A stretch of DNA of 64,000 bases from Candidatus Phaeomarinobacter ectocarpi (GCF_000689395.1 NZ_HG966617.1:3260721-3324720); one strand, 5' to 3'; positions 16,152 to 25,798 are shown, counted from the first letter of the stretch. Numbers and translations are program-made. Notes: generated by a model not told the origin, from the letters alone.

Positions 16152-17180
16152 GTGAAGCTCAAAGCCGCCGAGATCGAGCGTTTTGTCAAGACGCCGCCGG
16201 ACACTGTCCGCGCCGCATTGATCTATGGGCCCGATCTGGGCCTGGTGCGCGAACGGGCAAAAACCCTGCTCAACGCCCTGACCGATACGCCGGATGATCC
16301 CTTCAGTGTCGCGGATCTGGAAGAACAGGCTCTCAAGGGTGATCCCGCTCGCCTTGCAGATGAAGCAGGTGCCGTTGCCATGTTTGGCGGACGCCGTGTT
16401 GTGCGCGTGAGAGACGCGGGCGAGGCAGCGGCCAAGTCCCTCGCTGGATATCTCGATCAGCCCGGCGATGGCTTTGTTATTCTCGAAGCCGGAGAACTCA
16501 CGCCGCGCTCGGCCCTGCGCAAACTGGCTGAGTCATCGAAGGAAGCAGCCGCCCTGCCCTGTTACGCAGACACGGCGGAAAATCTTGAGCGCCTGGCACA
16601 AGGCATGTTCCGCGAGGCCGGACTGGATGCGGATCATGCAGTGCTCACCACGCTGGTCGATCAACTGGGGGCGGACCGCCAGCTGTCACGCAACGAGATT
16701 GAAAAACTCATTCTCTACAAGGGCGGCGAGAGCCCCGTCACCCTTGAGGATATTGAAGCCAGCGTCGGCGGTGCAGATGCGCGCGGCCTTGATGATGCCG
16801 TGGATGCTGCTGCCAGCGGCGACATGCAGGCATTCGACACGAGCTTTGCCAAACTGGTTGAAAGCGGCGTCGCACCCGAGCGTATGATCCGTACACTGAC
16901 AATGCATCTTCAGCGCCTGCATCTGGTACTCGGGCGTGTTGAACGTGGCGGCCGCCTTGACGAAATTTTGCGCTCCTTGCGCCCGCCCCTGCATTTCTCA
17001 CGGCAACCCGCCATGCGTCGCCAATGTGCGGTCTGGTCCCGCCGTCGGCTTGATGGCGCGCTGGCGATGCTGGCCGATGCAGAAGCCAATTGCCGAGGCG
17101 CCGGTGCGCTGACGGAACCTCTCGTCGCCCGCGCGATGATGAGCATCGCCCGCGCGGCAGCAGCAGGACGCCGAGGCTGA
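16152..17180 (+). CDS. holA: DNA polymerase III delta subunit
   Basis: 342 residues, clamp-loader subunit that opens the beta clamp. GTG start after AGAAAGGG. Typical pieces are LIYGPDLGLVRERAKTLL at the start, AMFGGRRVVRVRD, then VILEAGELTPRSALRKL and the helical C-terminus LEDIEASVGGADARGLDDAVDAA. The gene closes the leuS-lptE-holA operon. Its stop codon lies inside the first copy of a 40-bp tandem repeat, and the last codons (AAGRRG) match the start of the repeat. Confidence 0.95.
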   Translation: MKLKAAEIERFVKTPPDTVRAALIYGPDLGLVRERAKTLLNALTDTPDDPFSVADLEEQALKGDPARLADEAGAVAMFGGRRVVRVRDAGEAAAKSLAGYLDQPGDGFVILEAGELTPRSALRKLAESSKEAAALPCYADTAENLERLAQGMFREAGLDADHAVLTTLVDQLGADRQLSRNEIEKLILYKGGESPVTLEDIEASVGGADARGLDDAVDAAASGDMQAFDTSFAKLVESGVAPERMIRTLTMHLQRLHLVLGRVERGGRLDEILRSLRPPLHFSRQPAMRRQCAVWSRRRLDGALAMLADAEANCRGAGALTEPLVARAMMSIARAAAAGRRG

Positions 17181-17274
17181 GTGCATTGCCCGTACTGCAG
17201 CAACAGGCCGCCGACGCTGAGTGCGTCGCCCCTACGGCAAAAACAAGCCGCCGACGCTGAGTGCATCGGCGGCC
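17171..17274. repeat. 40-bp tandem repeat, about 2.6 copies, spanning the holA stop
   Basis: Copies start at 17171, 17211 and 17251 with a period of exactly 40 bases: CCGA[GC]GCTGAGTGC[AG]T followed by a diverged Gly/Cys-poor spacer ending in AAC/GCAA-GGCCG or AAGCCG. The last copy contributes both arms of the parB terminator. The first contains the holA stop TGA, and every later copy contains the same GCTGA. It looks like duplication of the holA 3' end by slippage. Confidence 0.8.
17236..17274 (-). terminator. Terminator of parB
   Basis: GCCGCCGA (17247-17254) and TCGGCGGC (17266-17273) pair around an 11-base loop. On the minus strand TTGTTTTTGCC follows, a proper T-tract, 40 bases after the parB stop. 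The hairpin is built from the third copy of the 40-bp repeat. Confidence 0.8.
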
Positions 17275-17312
17275 CTGAAAGAAGCAATTAAATTGTCAGT
17301 TTGGAAAGGCGG

Positions 17313-18206
17313 CTAGATCTTGCCGTTCGCCAGACGACGGCAGATCTCGTCGAGTTGCTCAAGCGTCTTGTAATTGATCAGCACCTTGCCGCCGGTATCA
17401 CCCTTGTGGTCAATCGACACCGCCAGCCCCAGAGAATCCGCGATATTGCGCTCCAGGGATTTGGTGTCCGCGTCTTTCTCGGCAGAAACACTCGCCTTTT
17501 TGGCCTTAACCGCCTTGAACGGCTTCTTGCCCAGCGCTTCGGCTTCCCGCACCGACAGGCCATCGGCGATGATCTGCTTGGCAAGCGCCACCGCATCATC
17601 ATGGCCCATGATCGCGCGGGCATGGCCGGCGCTCAGGTCACCGGCGGCGAGGAAGCCGCGGACTTTCTTGGGCAGCGAACGGAGTCGCAATGTATTGGCA
17701 ACATGGCTGCGACTCTTGCCGATGAGTTTGGAGACATCGGCCTGGGTGTAGCTGAACTCCTCCATCAGCCGGTCATAGCCATCGGCTTCTTCAATCGGAT
17801 TGAGGTCGGCACGCTGGACGTTTTCGATGATCGCGATTTCGAGGGTCTCAGCATCACTGAGATCCCTAACCACCACCGGCACCCGATCAAGCTTCGCAGC
17901 CTGGGCAGCCCGCCAGCGCCGTTCACCGGCAACAATCTCGAATGAGTTCGTCGCGCCTGAAACCGGCCGCACAACGATAGGCTGAATGACCCCCTTCTCG
18001 GCGACAGAGGCGGTCAGATCGGCCAGGTCTTCCTTCGTGAAATCACGACGTGGCTGAAACGGGTTGGCCTTCAAAAATTCGATCGGGACCGTGTTGGGGC
18101 TGATGGTCGCCGCAGGCTGACCACGCTTGTCCGCCGGCGCGTCGTCTCCGATCAGAGCCGCAAGCCCGCGTCCCAGTCCGCGTCGTTTTCCCTCGTCTGC
18201 CGCCAT
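17313..18206 (-). CDS. parB: Chromosome partitioning protein ParB (parS-binding CTPase)
   Basis: 297 residues. The CTP-binding domain has PVVGERRWRAAQAAKLDRVPVVVRDLSD (with GERR near residue 115), the adjacent central HTH has YTQADVSKLIGKSRSHVANTLRLR, and the C-terminus has the dimerisation helix LEQLDEICRRLANGKI. ParB loads at parS and slides along DNA, organising the origin region with ParA. The parA gene lies 126 bases upstream, and two perfect parS sites are at 19828 and 21914. A basic N-terminal tail (KRRGLGRGLAALIGDD) carries the ParA-stimulating segment. Confidence 0.98.
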   Translation of the reverse strand: MAADEGKRRGLGRGLAALIGDDAPADKRGQPAATISPNTVPIEFLKANPFQPRRDFTKEDLADLTASVAEKGVIQPIVVRPVSGATNSFEIVAGERRWRAAQAAKLDRVPVVVRDLSDAETLEIAIIENVQRADLNPIEEADGYDRLMEEFSYTQADVSKLIGKSRSHVANTLRLRSLPKKVRGFLAAGDLSAGHARAIMGHDDAVALAKQIIADGLSVREAEALGKKPFKAVKAKKASVSAEKDADTKSLERNIADSLGLAVSIDHKGDTGGKVLINYKTLEQLDEICRRLANGKI

Positions 18207-18332
18207 TTTTTCGTATCCTTCAGTCGCTGCGATCTTGGCTGGGGCACAGGTATGGCCTGGCCCTACTTTGCTGTCGCCCGCTTATGTTTCGGTCTCAGGT
18301 TCCGGCTTGTCGTCAGGCGCCGGGTCGCCCTT

Positions 18333-19241
18333 TCAGGCAGCGGCGTGCTTGATATCCCGCTCGCGCTGAATGAGCTCGGACGCCAGTTTCATATAGGCTT
18401 TGGAGCCTGCACATTTGTAGTCATAGACAAGTGCCGGTTTGCCAAAACTGGGCGCCTCGGAGATGCGCACATTGCGCGGGATCACCGTGCGGTAAACCTT
18501 GTCGCCCATATATTCGCGCACGTCGGCGGCCACCTGATCAGACAGATTGTTCCGCTTGTCGAACATGGTCAGCACGATGCCCTGAATCTCAAGATCAGGA
18601 TTGAGGCTCGTCCGCACCCGCTCGACGGTGTGCAGCAGCTGGCTCAACCCTTCGAGCGCGAAGAACTCGCACTGAAGGGGAACCAGAATGGCGTCCGCTG
18701 CAACCATGGCATTGATCGTCAGCAGATTGAGCGATGGCGGGCAATCCACCAGAACATATGAGTATGCGCGGCCTGCTTCAGATGAGGTGAAAGCATCCAG
18801 CGCATTGTCGAGGCGGTGCGAGCGCTGCTCGAAATCAGCCAGCTCGAGTTCTGCGCCCAGCAGATCCATGGAGGACGCAACAAGTGACAGACCCGGAACG
18901 GTCGTCTCGATCGTCGCGTCCTTGATTTCAGCTTCGCCGATCAGCACCTCGTAGGCCGTCACCGGACGGCTGTTGCGATCAACACCCAGACCGGTCGACG
19001 CGTTGCCCTGGGGGTCAAGATCGACAACCAGCACCCGCTCGCCGACAGCGGCCAGCGCGGTGCCCAGATTGATGGCTGTGGTGGTCTTGCCGACGCCGCC
19101 TTTCTGGTTGGCCAGAACAAGCACCCGAGGCTCCCCCGGCTGGACCGCAGCGCGGATCGCAGACAGGTCAATCGGCGTGGTGTCAGACCGGCCTGCAGCA
19201 GGTGTTGAATTCTGATCAGTTGGCTGTTTCGGCGCGGACAC
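18333..19241 (-). CDS. parA: Chromosome partitioning ATPase ParA
   Basis: Walker-type ATPase that binds nonspecific DNA and pulls ParB-parS complexes. Deviant Walker A is NQKGGVGKTTTAINLG, followed by VDLDPQGNASTGLG and VDCPPSLNLLTINAM. I chose the GTG at 19241 (302 residues) because GGAGG lies nine bases upstream; an earlier ATG at 19298 would overlap rsmG more deeply. The reading frame overlaps the end of rsmG by 26 bases, showing translational coupling. ParB follows on the same strand. Confidence 0.97.
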   Translation of the reverse strand: MSAPKQPTDQNSTPAAGRSDTTPIDLSAIRAAVQPGEPRVLVLANQKGGVGKTTTAINLGTALAAVGERVLVVDLDPQGNASTGLGVDRNSRPVTAYEVLIGEAEIKDATIETTVPGLSLVASSMDLLGAELELADFEQRSHRLDNALDAFTSSEAGRAYSYVLVDCPPSLNLLTINAMVAADAILVPLQCEFFALEGLSQLLHTVERVRTSLNPDLEIQGIVLTMFDKRNNLSDQVAADVREYMGDKVYRTVIPRNVRISEAPSFGKPALVYDYKCAGSKAYMKLASELIQRERDIKHAAA

Positions 19242-19878
19242 GGGCAAGCTCCTCCAGCTTGAGTATGACCCCATCCCCGGCGGTAATACTTGGGGCATGA
19301 GAGGCCTTAATCGTCCAACATTTTGCGGCCTCGGTCAATTCCAACACTACATCTCGTCCCTTCATAAAGAGACCCGTGGAATCCTGTGACCAAAAGGGCG
19401 CAATCATTTCGAGCAGTTTTGGCAGCGGCGCTACCGCCCGCGCCGAGATCACATCGGGGTATCCGCCCACTCGTTCGACAACATTTTCAGCCGCCTTTTC
19501 GACCCGCATCGGCAGCACCCGAACGGGTGCTTTCGTCTGTGCAATGACAGTCTGCAGAAAGGCGCATTTGCGGGTGTCGCTTTCGATCAGAACAGCTTCC
19601 GCACCCGGATGAGTTTCCATCATCATGATGCCCATCACGAGACCCGGGAAGCCGGCCCCGCTGCCCACATCAAGCCACAGCTTTATATCGTCCGGCGCGT
19701 GCGCCAGCAGCTGGGCTGAATCTGCAAAGTGCCGCTCCCATGCCGTATCCACCGTGGACGGCGCCACGAGGTTGATGGACGCCTGCCATTTGACGAGCAA
19801 CGCCCGATAGATCTCGAGCCGTTCGTGTGTTTCACGTGAAACAGCAGCCAGGCCGGAAAGGGATTCTACGTCAGTCAC
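19216..19878 (-). CDS. rsmG: 16S rRNA 7-methylguanosine methyltransferase RsmG (GidB)
   Basis: About 220 residues. It methylates G527 of 16S rRNA. Motifs: LWLDVGSGAGFPGLVMGIM for S-adenosylmethionine binding, LIESDTRKCAFLQTVIAQT, and VISARAVAPLPKLLEM. I favour the GTG at 19878; a GTG at 19896 is possible but sits inside a perfect DnaA box. The gene carries a perfect parS site (19828-19843) as coding sequence near its start. It follows mnmG and precedes parA, as in most proteobacteria. Confidence 0.95.
   Translation of the reverse strand: MTDVESLSGLAAVSRETHERLEIYRALLVKWQASINLVAPSTVDTAWERHFADSAQLLAHAPDDIKLWLDVGSGAGFPGLVMGIMMMETHPGAEAVLIESDTRKCAFLQTVIAQTKAPVRVLPMRVEKAAENVVERVGGYPDVISARAVAPLPKLLEMIAPFWSQDSTGLFMKGRDVVLELTEAAKCWTIKASHAPSITAGDGVILKLEELARVRAETAN
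19828..19843. other. parS site 1 (perfect palindrome)
   Basis: TGTTTCACGTGAAACA matches the canonical parS 16-mer exactly. It lies within the first codons of rsmG, 46 bases from a perfect DnaA box. It is the nucleation site for ParB sliding clamps. Confidence 0.97.
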
Positions 19879-19888
19879 TTGCAGACCT

Positions 19889-19897
19889 TTATCCACA
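19889..19897 (+). promoter_or_regulatory. Perfect DnaA box at the rsmG start
   Basis: TTATCCACA, the exact DnaA consensus, overlaps the outer candidate start codon of rsmG. It may allow DnaA control of rsmG-parAB or help origin-region organisation. Confidence 0.75.
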
Positions 19898-19917
19898 GGA
19901 AATGCCCGAGCGGGGGA

Positions 19918-21825
19918 TTATTCAGCGGCGACGCCGGACCCTGATGGCCGCGAGCGCAGATGCATCAGCAACGCGGTGATGCCTGCAGCTGTAACACCCT
20001 CAACGCGGGCAGCCTGCCCCAGGGTTGCCGGCTGCACCCGTGTCAGCCGCTGCTGGCATTCAATCGACAGACCGGGAACCTCCGTGTAGTCGAGACCCGC
20101 GGGCAACCGCACATTCTCGTCGCGCTCGAAGGCCTTGATGTCAGACGCCTGACGCTCAAGGTACACCGCGTAGCCGCCCTCGATTTCCATCTGCGATGCC
20201 ACAGCCGGATCAATCCCCTGCAGCTCAGGCCAGACGCGGCCCAGCCAGGCCATGTCCACTTCCTTGTAGCGCAGCATCTCAAAGGCGGTCCGGCGCACCC
20301 CGTCCTGATTGATCTTCAGACCGTGTTCTGCGGCTTCGCGCGGGATCATGGTCAGTGCGTCCAGACGTGCGCGGGTGGCATCCAACGCCGCACGCTTCCC
20401 GGCAAAATGGCTGGCCCGTTCAGACCCGACACACCCAAGGGCCACGCCCTGCTCCGTCAGCCGTTGATCCGCATTGTCCGCCCGCAGGCTCAACCGGTAT
20501 TCGGCACGGCTGGTGAACATGCGATAGGGCTCACTCACGCCGCGCGTCACCAGATCATCGATCATCACACCGATATAGGAGTTGGACCGTTCAAAGCTGA
20601 TCGCCTCGCCACCACTGGCAAGACGTGCCGCATTGAGGCCCGCAACAAGCCCCTGTGCGGCTGCTTCTTCATAGCCCGTCGTCCCGTTGATCTGGCCAGC
20701 GAGAAACAGACCGGGCACGGACTTCACAGCCAGACCAACGGACAGTTCCCGCGGATCCACATAGTCATATTCAATGGCATAGCCGGGCTGGATCATGCGG
20801 GCGTCTTCCAGCCCCGGAATGGTGGTCAGCATCGCCAGCTGCACGTCTTCGGGCAGCGACGTCGAAATACCGTTGGGATAGACCGTGTGATCATCCAGAC
20901 CTTCTGGCTCCAGGAAGATCTGGTGCCGGTCTTTCTCCGCAAAGCGGACGACCTTGTCTTCGACGGACGGGCAATAGCGCGGCCCCGTCCCTTCGATCTG
21001 CCCGGAGTAAAGCGGCGCACGATCAAGGTTGGCGCGAATGATGTCGTGGGTAGCGTCTGTGGTGCCGGTCACATAGCAGCTGATCTGCTGCTGAGTGATT
21101 TCAGTCGTCAGGGACGAGAATGGCTCAGGCGGCACATCGCCCTTTTGTTCCGGAAGCGATTCCCACCTTATGGTCCGCCCGTCGAGACGGGGTGGAGTGC
21201 CAGTCTTGAGTCGGCCCAGATTGAGTTCAAAGCGATCCAGCGTCTCAGCCAGACCAATGGCCGGCGCATCACCAATGCGTCCGCCGGACGACTTCACCGG
21301 GCCCATATGGATGATGCCGCGCAGGAACGTGCCTGTGGTCAGAACCACCCCTGCCCCATGCAGCTGCCGGCCATCATCCAGGACAACGCCGGACACCGTC
21401 CGGTCGGTCACGATGAGGTCTTCCACCGGAGCCTCGACCACACTGAGATTTTCCGTCCGGCCAATCGCCCGCTGCATGGCATTCCGGTACAGCGCCCGGT
21501 CGGCCTGCGCCCGTGGTCCACGCACCGCCGGGCCCTTGCGCCGGTTCAGCATCCGAAACTGGATGCCACCCTTGTCCGCCACCTGGCCCATCAGACCATC
21601 CAGCGCGTCAATCTCACGAACCAGATGTCCCTTGCCAATGCCACCAATGGCCGGGTTGCAGGACATCTCGCCGATGCGGTCTGCCCTATGGGTCACCAGC
21701 ACCGTCTGCGCGCCCATGCGGGCAGCGGCGGCAGCAGCTTCACAGCCCGCATGACCGCCACCAATGACGATCACGTCAAAGCGGGAGCCATCAACAGGCG
21801 AAATGATATTGGGCATCAGGGTCAT
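19918..21825 (-). CDS. mnmG: tRNA uridine 5-carboxymethylaminomethyl modification enzyme MnmG
   Basis: 635 residues from the ATG at 21825 (a second is at 21816; a TTG at 21849 would be longer). It acts with MnmE to modify the wobble uridine of several tRNAs. N-terminal FAD fold [24 protein letters not shown], then [22 protein letters not shown] and [19 protein letters not shown], and the helical C-terminus [30 protein letters not shown]. It is flanked on each side by a DnaA box and parS. Next gene upstream on this strand is its partner mnmE. Confidence 0.98.
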   Translation of the reverse strand: MTLMPNIISPVDGSRFDVIVIGGGHAGCEAAAAAARMGAQTVLVTHRADRIGEMSCNPAIGGIGKGHLVREIDALDGLMGQVADKGGIQFRMLNRRKGPAVRGPRAQADRALYRNAMQRAIGRTENLSVVEAPVEDLIVTDRTVSGVVLDDGRQLHGAGVVLTTGTFLRGIIHMGPVKSSGGRIGDAPAIGLAETLDRFELNLGRLKTGTPPRLDGRTIRWESLPEQKGDVPPEPFSSLTTEITQQQISCYVTGTTDATHDIIRANLDRAPLYSGQIEGTGPRYCPSVEDKVVRFAEKDRHQIFLEPEGLDDHTVYPNGISTSLPEDVQLAMLTTIPGLEDARMIQPGYAIEYDYVDPRELSVGLAVKSVPGLFLAGQINGTTGYEEAAAQGLVAGLNAARLASGGEAISFERSNSYIGVMIDDLVTRGVSEPYRMFTSRAEYRLSLRADNADQRLTEQGVALGCVGSERASHFAGKRAALDATRARLDALTMIPREAAEHGLKINQDGVRRTAFEMLRYKEVDMAWLGRVWPELQGIDPAVASQMEIEGGYAVYLERQASDIKAFERDENVRLPAGLDYTEVPGLSIECQQRLTRVQPATLGQAARVEGVTAAGITALLMHLRSRPSGSGVAAE

Positions 21826-21888
21826 GGGAGCGGTGCATAGCGCAATCAAGCGGCGAACTAAAGGACGCAGACAGGGGAGCAGCCATCT

Positions 21889-21897
21889 TTATCCACA
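21889..21897 (+). promoter_or_regulatory. Perfect DnaA box upstream of mnmG
   Basis: TTATCCACA in the 196-base gap between mnmE and mnmG, 17 bases from parS site 2. With the TTAA array nearby, this gap looks like a cell-cycle control region. Confidence 0.75.
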
Positions 21898-21913
21898 GCT
21901 TTGGACTCCATTT

Positions 21914-21929
21914 GTTTCACGTGAAACAT
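21914..21929. other. parS site 2 (perfect palindrome)
   Basis: TGTTTCACGTGAAACA, identical to site 1, intergenic between mnmE and mnmG. The two sites are 2.07 kb apart and about 12.6-14.6 kb from the putative origin, a usual distance in alphaproteobacteria. Confidence 0.97.
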
Positions 21930-21984
21930 TGAGGCCCGGTGGCTGTGAATCATCGGCAGTACGCCATGAAACACATGGACCGGG

Positions 21985-22020
21985 TTAAGGCGCCGTTAAC
22001 ACCCGTTAACAACCCTTAAC
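21985..22020. promoter_or_regulatory. Helically phased TTAA array with a CtrA-type site
   Basis: TTAA occurs at 21985, 21996, 22006 and 22016, steps of 11, 10 and 10 bases. The first two form TTAA-N7-TTAAC, the full CtrA consensus; the others are TTAAC half-sites with six-base gaps. The array lies about 160 bases upstream of the mnmG start and ends two bases from the mnmE stop. CtrA control is inferred from the motif. Confidence 0.6.
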
Positions 22021-22021
22021 T

Positions 22022-23359
22022 TTATTTGCCGATGCAGAAGTCCCGGAAGATTACGTCGAGCACGTCTTCGACATCCACAGTCCCAACCAGTCGCCCGAGC
22101 GCCCGCAGGGCCATCCGCATTTCCTCACTGACGAGAGCCGCCTCGCCATCTGTTTCCTGGGCTGCCTCGTCAAGACCACGCTGCAACGCATCTGCTGCGT
22201 CCCGCAAGGCCGAAGCCTGTCGAGCGCGGCCAACAACAGCCGCCGCCCCCGAGCCACCGGCAAGATCACGGGCAGCATCTGCCAGCCATGCTTCCAGGGC
22301 GTCCAGCCCCTCTCCTGTGGTCGCAGACAGGCGAAGGTCACAGGGCTGCCCTTCTCCCTCACCGGCAATGTCAGCCTTGTTGCCAATCACCAGCCGGCGC
22401 GTTGTTTCAAGCCCCTCCGGCCACACAGGATCCTCAGCGTTGCTGAGGTCACAGACCCACAAGGCAATGTCGGCAGTGGCCGCTTTGGATTTCGCCCGCG
22501 CAATGCCCTCACGCTCGATCGGATCATCGGTGTCGCGCAAACCAGCGGTATCCGCCAGAACCACCGGGATTCCACCCAGATCAAGGCGCACCTCGATGAT
22601 GTCGCGGGTTGTCCCTGAGATATCAGAGACGATGGCGGCCTCCCGCCGGGCCAGCCGGTTCATGAGACTGGACTTGCCCACATTGGGCGCCCCCAGAATG
22701 GCAACCTGCACGCCATCGCGCATGACTTCGCCCGCACTGGCAGACGCCAGTATCTGCGTCATCTCCCCGTGCACCCGGGAGATCATCGACACCGCCTGAT
22801 CGGACAGGCCTTCGGGCAGTTCTTCGTCGCTGAAATCAATCTCGGCCTCGATCAGCGCCAGCGCCTTCACAAGCTGCGCCTTCCAGTCCGCGCATCTGGC
22901 CGTAAGCCCACCTTCGGCCTGCGCCAGCGCCAGCCGCCGCTGTCCGGCTGTTTCCGCATCAATGAGGTCGGCAAGGCCTTCAACCTGGGTCAGGTCCATA
23001 CGGCCATTGGCAAAGGCGCGGCGGGTGAATTCGCCCGGTTCCGCCATCCGATGCCCGGCAAGGGTTCCCAGCACATCAAGGACGCCAGCCACCACCGCCG
23101 TGCTGCCATGCACATGCAGCTCCGCCATGTCGTCGCCGGTAACCGTGCCGGGGCCCGGCAACCAGAGCACCAGTGCCTGATCAAGCTGCTCGTCTGTTCG
23201 AGGGTCGGTCAGCCGCCGCACCACCGCCTTGCGCGGCGACGGCAGATCAGTGCCGCTGAGCGCCGTCAGGGCGTCCGCGGCATGCGGACCACTGATGCGA
23301 ATGACCGCGATCCCTGCCCGCCCCTGACCGCTGGACAGGGCAAAAACGGTGTCGTCCAT
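22022..23359 (-). CDS. mnmE: tRNA modification GTPase MnmE
   Basis: 445 residues. N-terminal tetrahydrofolate-binding domain (IAVIRISGPHAADAL), central helical part, an inserted GTPase domain with GAPNVGKSSLMNRL, DISGTTRD and DTAGLRD, and the terminal FCIGK with the catalytic cysteine motif. The GTPase switches the MnmEG complex that modifies wobble uridines. It lies 18 bases after the DUF6489 gene; mnmG follows after a 196-base gap that carries parS and a DnaA box. Confidence 0.98.
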   Translation of the reverse strand: MDDTVFALSSGQGRAGIAVIRISGPHAADALTALSGTDLPSPRKAVVRRLTDPRTDEQLDQALVLWLPGPGTVTGDDMAELHVHGSTAVVAGVLDVLGTLAGHRMAEPGEFTRRAFANGRMDLTQVEGLADLIDAETAGQRRLALAQAEGGLTARCADWKAQLVKALALIEAEIDFSDEELPEGLSDQAVSMISRVHGEMTQILASASAGEVMRDGVQVAILGAPNVGKSSLMNRLARREAAIVSDISGTTRDIIEVRLDLGGIPVVLADTAGLRDTDDPIEREGIARAKSKAATADIALWVCDLSNAEDPVWPEGLETTRRLVIGNKADIAGEGEGQPCDLRLSATTGEGLDALEAWLADAARDLAGGSGAAAVVGRARQASALRDAADALQRGLDEAAQETDGEAALVSEEMRMALRALGRLVGTVDVEDVLDVIFRDFCIGK

Positions 23360-23377
23360 GAGGGTGGTAATCCGGAA

Positions 23378-23695
23378 TTAGCTACGCTTGCGTCGAGTCT
23401 TAGGGGCCTTCTTTGGTGCGGGTGAATCGCTCTCGGGCTCCTCGTCCGACGCACCATTTCCACCAACCGCCGACTTCGCCACGCCCCAGAACAGCTTCTG
23501 CAACTTGTCGATGCCTTCAACGCCCACAGGCAGCGCCAGCTTCACCAGCAGCTCGGGATCCACATAGGCAACGTTGCGTTTGATCTGGTCACTGATCTGC
23601 GCCACCAGCTCTTCCTGCATGGGCGCCAGGTCCGGCAGGCCGATGACCTTGCGGGCTTCCTCAGGGGTCATCTCGATGTCGATGTTGATCTTCAT
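23378..23695 (-). CDS. DUF6489 family protein
   Basis: 105 residues, starting MKINIDIEMTPEEARKVIGLPDLAPMQ (ATG at 23695; GGAGC just upstream), a soluble alpha/beta domain, then a helical part GIDKLQKLFWGVAKSAVGG and a basic tail KKAPKTRRKRS. I recognise the family name but no role. It is next to mnmE in many alphaproteobacteria, so it may be linked to polarity or translation, but this is inference. Confidence 0.8.
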   Translation of the reverse strand: MKINIDIEMTPEEARKVIGLPDLAPMQEELVAQISDQIKRNVAYVDPELLVKLALPVGVEGIDKLQKLFWGVAKSAVGGNGASDEEPESDSPAPKKAPKTRRKRS

Positions 23696-23773
23696 GCGTT
23701 GCTCCTGCATTCCTGATGGCGTCGGTTCACCGTTGTGAACCCTTATGCACCGCCCTACGTCGTGAAAGCCACC

Positions 23774-25798
23774 ATGTCACAAAACCTGCTCCGCGAAGAG
23801 ACCAGCCCGTATCTTCTTCAGCACAAGGATAACCCCGTGCACTGGCGCCCGTGGGGTCCTGCTGCCCTGGCGGAAGCCAAAGCCAGCAACAAGCCGATCC
23901 TGCTGTCGGTCGGCTACGCCGCCTGCCACTGGTGCCATGTGATGGCCCATGAAAGCTTCGAGGATGACGCCGTGGCCGCGGTGATGAATGAGCTGTTCGT
24001 CAACATCAAGGTGGACCGTGAAGAGCGCCCGGACATCGATACAATTTACATGTCCGCCCTGCATCATCTGGGCGAGCAAGGCGGCTGGCCGCTGACCATG
24101 TTCCTGACACCGGACGGGGAGCCCTTCTGGGGCGGCACGTATTTTCCCAAGACCGCAGGCTATGGCCGGCCGGGCTTTCCCGATGTCTGCCGGGAAGTCT
24201 CACGCATCTTCCATGATGAAAGCGAGAAGGTGACCAAGAACGCCGACGCCCTGCGCGCAGCCCTCAAGGAACAGGCAAAGGCCCAGGACCCCGGCGAACC
24301 GGCACCCGAAATCCTCGACAATGTGGCGGACCGGCTGGTGCGCAATGTGGACCCGGAACATGGCGGTGTCGGCAGCGCCCCCAAATTCCCCCAGCCCTTC
24401 CTGTTGGAACTGCTGTGGCGGGCCTGGCTGCGCTCTGGCGACGAACGCGCCCGCAACTCTGTGACCCTCACCCTCACCCGCATGTGCCAGGGCGGCATCT
24501 ACGATCATTTGGGCGGCGGCCTGGCGCGCTATTCCGTCGATGAACGATGGCTGGTGCCGCACTTTGAAAAAATGCTCTACGACAATGCCTGCCTCATCGG
24601 CCTGCTGAGCGATGTGGCCACCGGCACCGACTCCACTCTGTTTGCGGCCCGCCTTCATGAAACGGTCGGCTGGGTGCTGCGCGAAATGGTGACCGAGGAG
24701 GGCGCGTTTGGCGCCAGCCTTGATGCGGACAGCGAAGGCGAGGAAGGCAAGTTCTATGTCTGGTCCGAAACCGAAATCGACGCCGCCCTCACCGACTTCG
24801 CCCCTGACGATGTTGCTGACTTCAAGCGCATTTATGACGTGACGCCGAACGGGAATTTCGAGGGCCACACCATCCTCAACCGCCTGGACCACCCCGAGGA
24901 CCTACCCACCGATCAGGAAGCCCTGTTTGCCCGCATGCGCGAAGTCCTGTTCACCACCCGCGCGCCACGCATTCGCCCCGGCTGGGACGACAAGATCCTG
25001 ACCGACTGGAACGGCCAGATGATTGCAGCTCTCGCCAGGGCCGGCGCCGCCCACGACGAGCCGGTCTGGCTGGAAGCAGCGCAGAGCGCGTTTGAGTTCA
25101 TCTGTACACGAATGATCATGAACGGCAGGCTGCATCACGCGTTCAGGGCGGGTAAGTTGCAACACCTTGCCATGGCGGACGGCTACGCCAACATGATTTC
25201 AGCCGCCCAGGCCCTTTACGAGGCGACCGCGGACGACACCTGCCTGACACAGGCCAAAGACTGGGCCGACGAACTTCACACCCATTATTGGGACAACGAC
25301 GGCCACGGCTACTTTTTCACAGCAGACGACGCCGAAGCCCTGGTGGTGCGCACCCGCAGCGTAACCGATGACGCAACGCCCTCCGCCAATGCCACCATGA
25401 TCGAAAATCTCGCCCGGCTTTACTATCTCACCGGCGACGAAACCTATCGAGACCGGGCCAATCAGATCATCCGGACATTCGCCTCTGATCTGGCACGTAA
25501 TTTCTTCCCCATGTGCACCTATCTCAATGGCCTGGATACGCTGCTCAATGCCACGCAGGTGGTCATTGCCGGCACCGGCCCGCAAGCCGATGCGTTGCGG
25601 CAGGTGGCCCTCAAATCACCCCTGCCCTCGCTCGTCCTCAATGTGGCCAGTAACGACCTGCCCGCCAGCCACCCGGCCCACGGCAAGACCGTGCCCAAGG
25701 ACGCCGAAGCTGCGGCCTATGTCTGCCAGGGCACAAATTGCTCGCTCCCGGTCGACAATGCGGATGCCCTCCACAGCATGCTGGCCCGGCCGGTGTAA
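23774..25798 (+). CDS. DUF255 thioredoxin-domain protein (YyaL/SPATA20 type)
   Basis: 674 residues. The N-terminal thioredoxin-like DUF255 domain opens [24 protein letters not shown] and carries a CxxC active site in [16 protein letters not shown]; the rest is a long alpha/alpha toroid of the cellobiose epimerase/GlcNAc-epimerase-like fold (for example [28 protein letters not shown]). The ATG at 23774 fits the conserved start; an in-frame one at 23735 adds 13 residues. The family's function is unsettled. It lies divergent from the DUF6489-mnmE unit. Confidence 0.93.
   Translation: MSQNLLREETSPYLLQHKDNPVHWRPWGPAALAEAKASNKPILLSVGYAACHWCHVMAHESFEDDAVAAVMNELFVNIKVDREERPDIDTIYMSALHHLGEQGGWPLTMFLTPDGEPFWGGTYFPKTAGYGRPGFPDVCREVSRIFHDESEKVTKNADALRAALKEQAKAQDPGEPAPEILDNVADRLVRNVDPEHGGVGSAPKFPQPFLLELLWRAWLRSGDERARNSVTLTLTRMCQGGIYDHLGGGLARYSVDERWLVPHFEKMLYDNACLIGLLSDVATGTDSTLFAARLHETVGWVLREMVTEEGAFGASLDADSEGEEGKFYVWSETEIDAALTDFAPDDVADFKRIYDVTPNGNFEGHTILNRLDHPEDLPTDQEALFARMREVLFTTRAPRIRPGWDDKILTDWNGQMIAALARAGAAHDEPVWLEAAQSAFEFICTRMIMNGRLHHAFRAGKLQHLAMADGYANMISAAQALYEATADDTCLTQAKDWADELHTHYWDNDGHGYFFTADDAEALVVRTRSVTDDATPSANATMIENLARLYYLTGDETYRDRANQIIRTFASDLARNFFPMCTYLNGLDTLLNATQVVIAGTGPQADALRQVALKSPLPSLVLNVASNDLPASHPAHGKTVPKDAEAAAYVCQGTNCSLPVDNADALHSMLARPV

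Noticed and set aside
19960-21840. Open frame of 626 codons on the plus strand
   Set aside because: It lies wholly opposite mnmG, which has all its family motifs; the plus frame is a GC-rich shadow with no recognisable domain.
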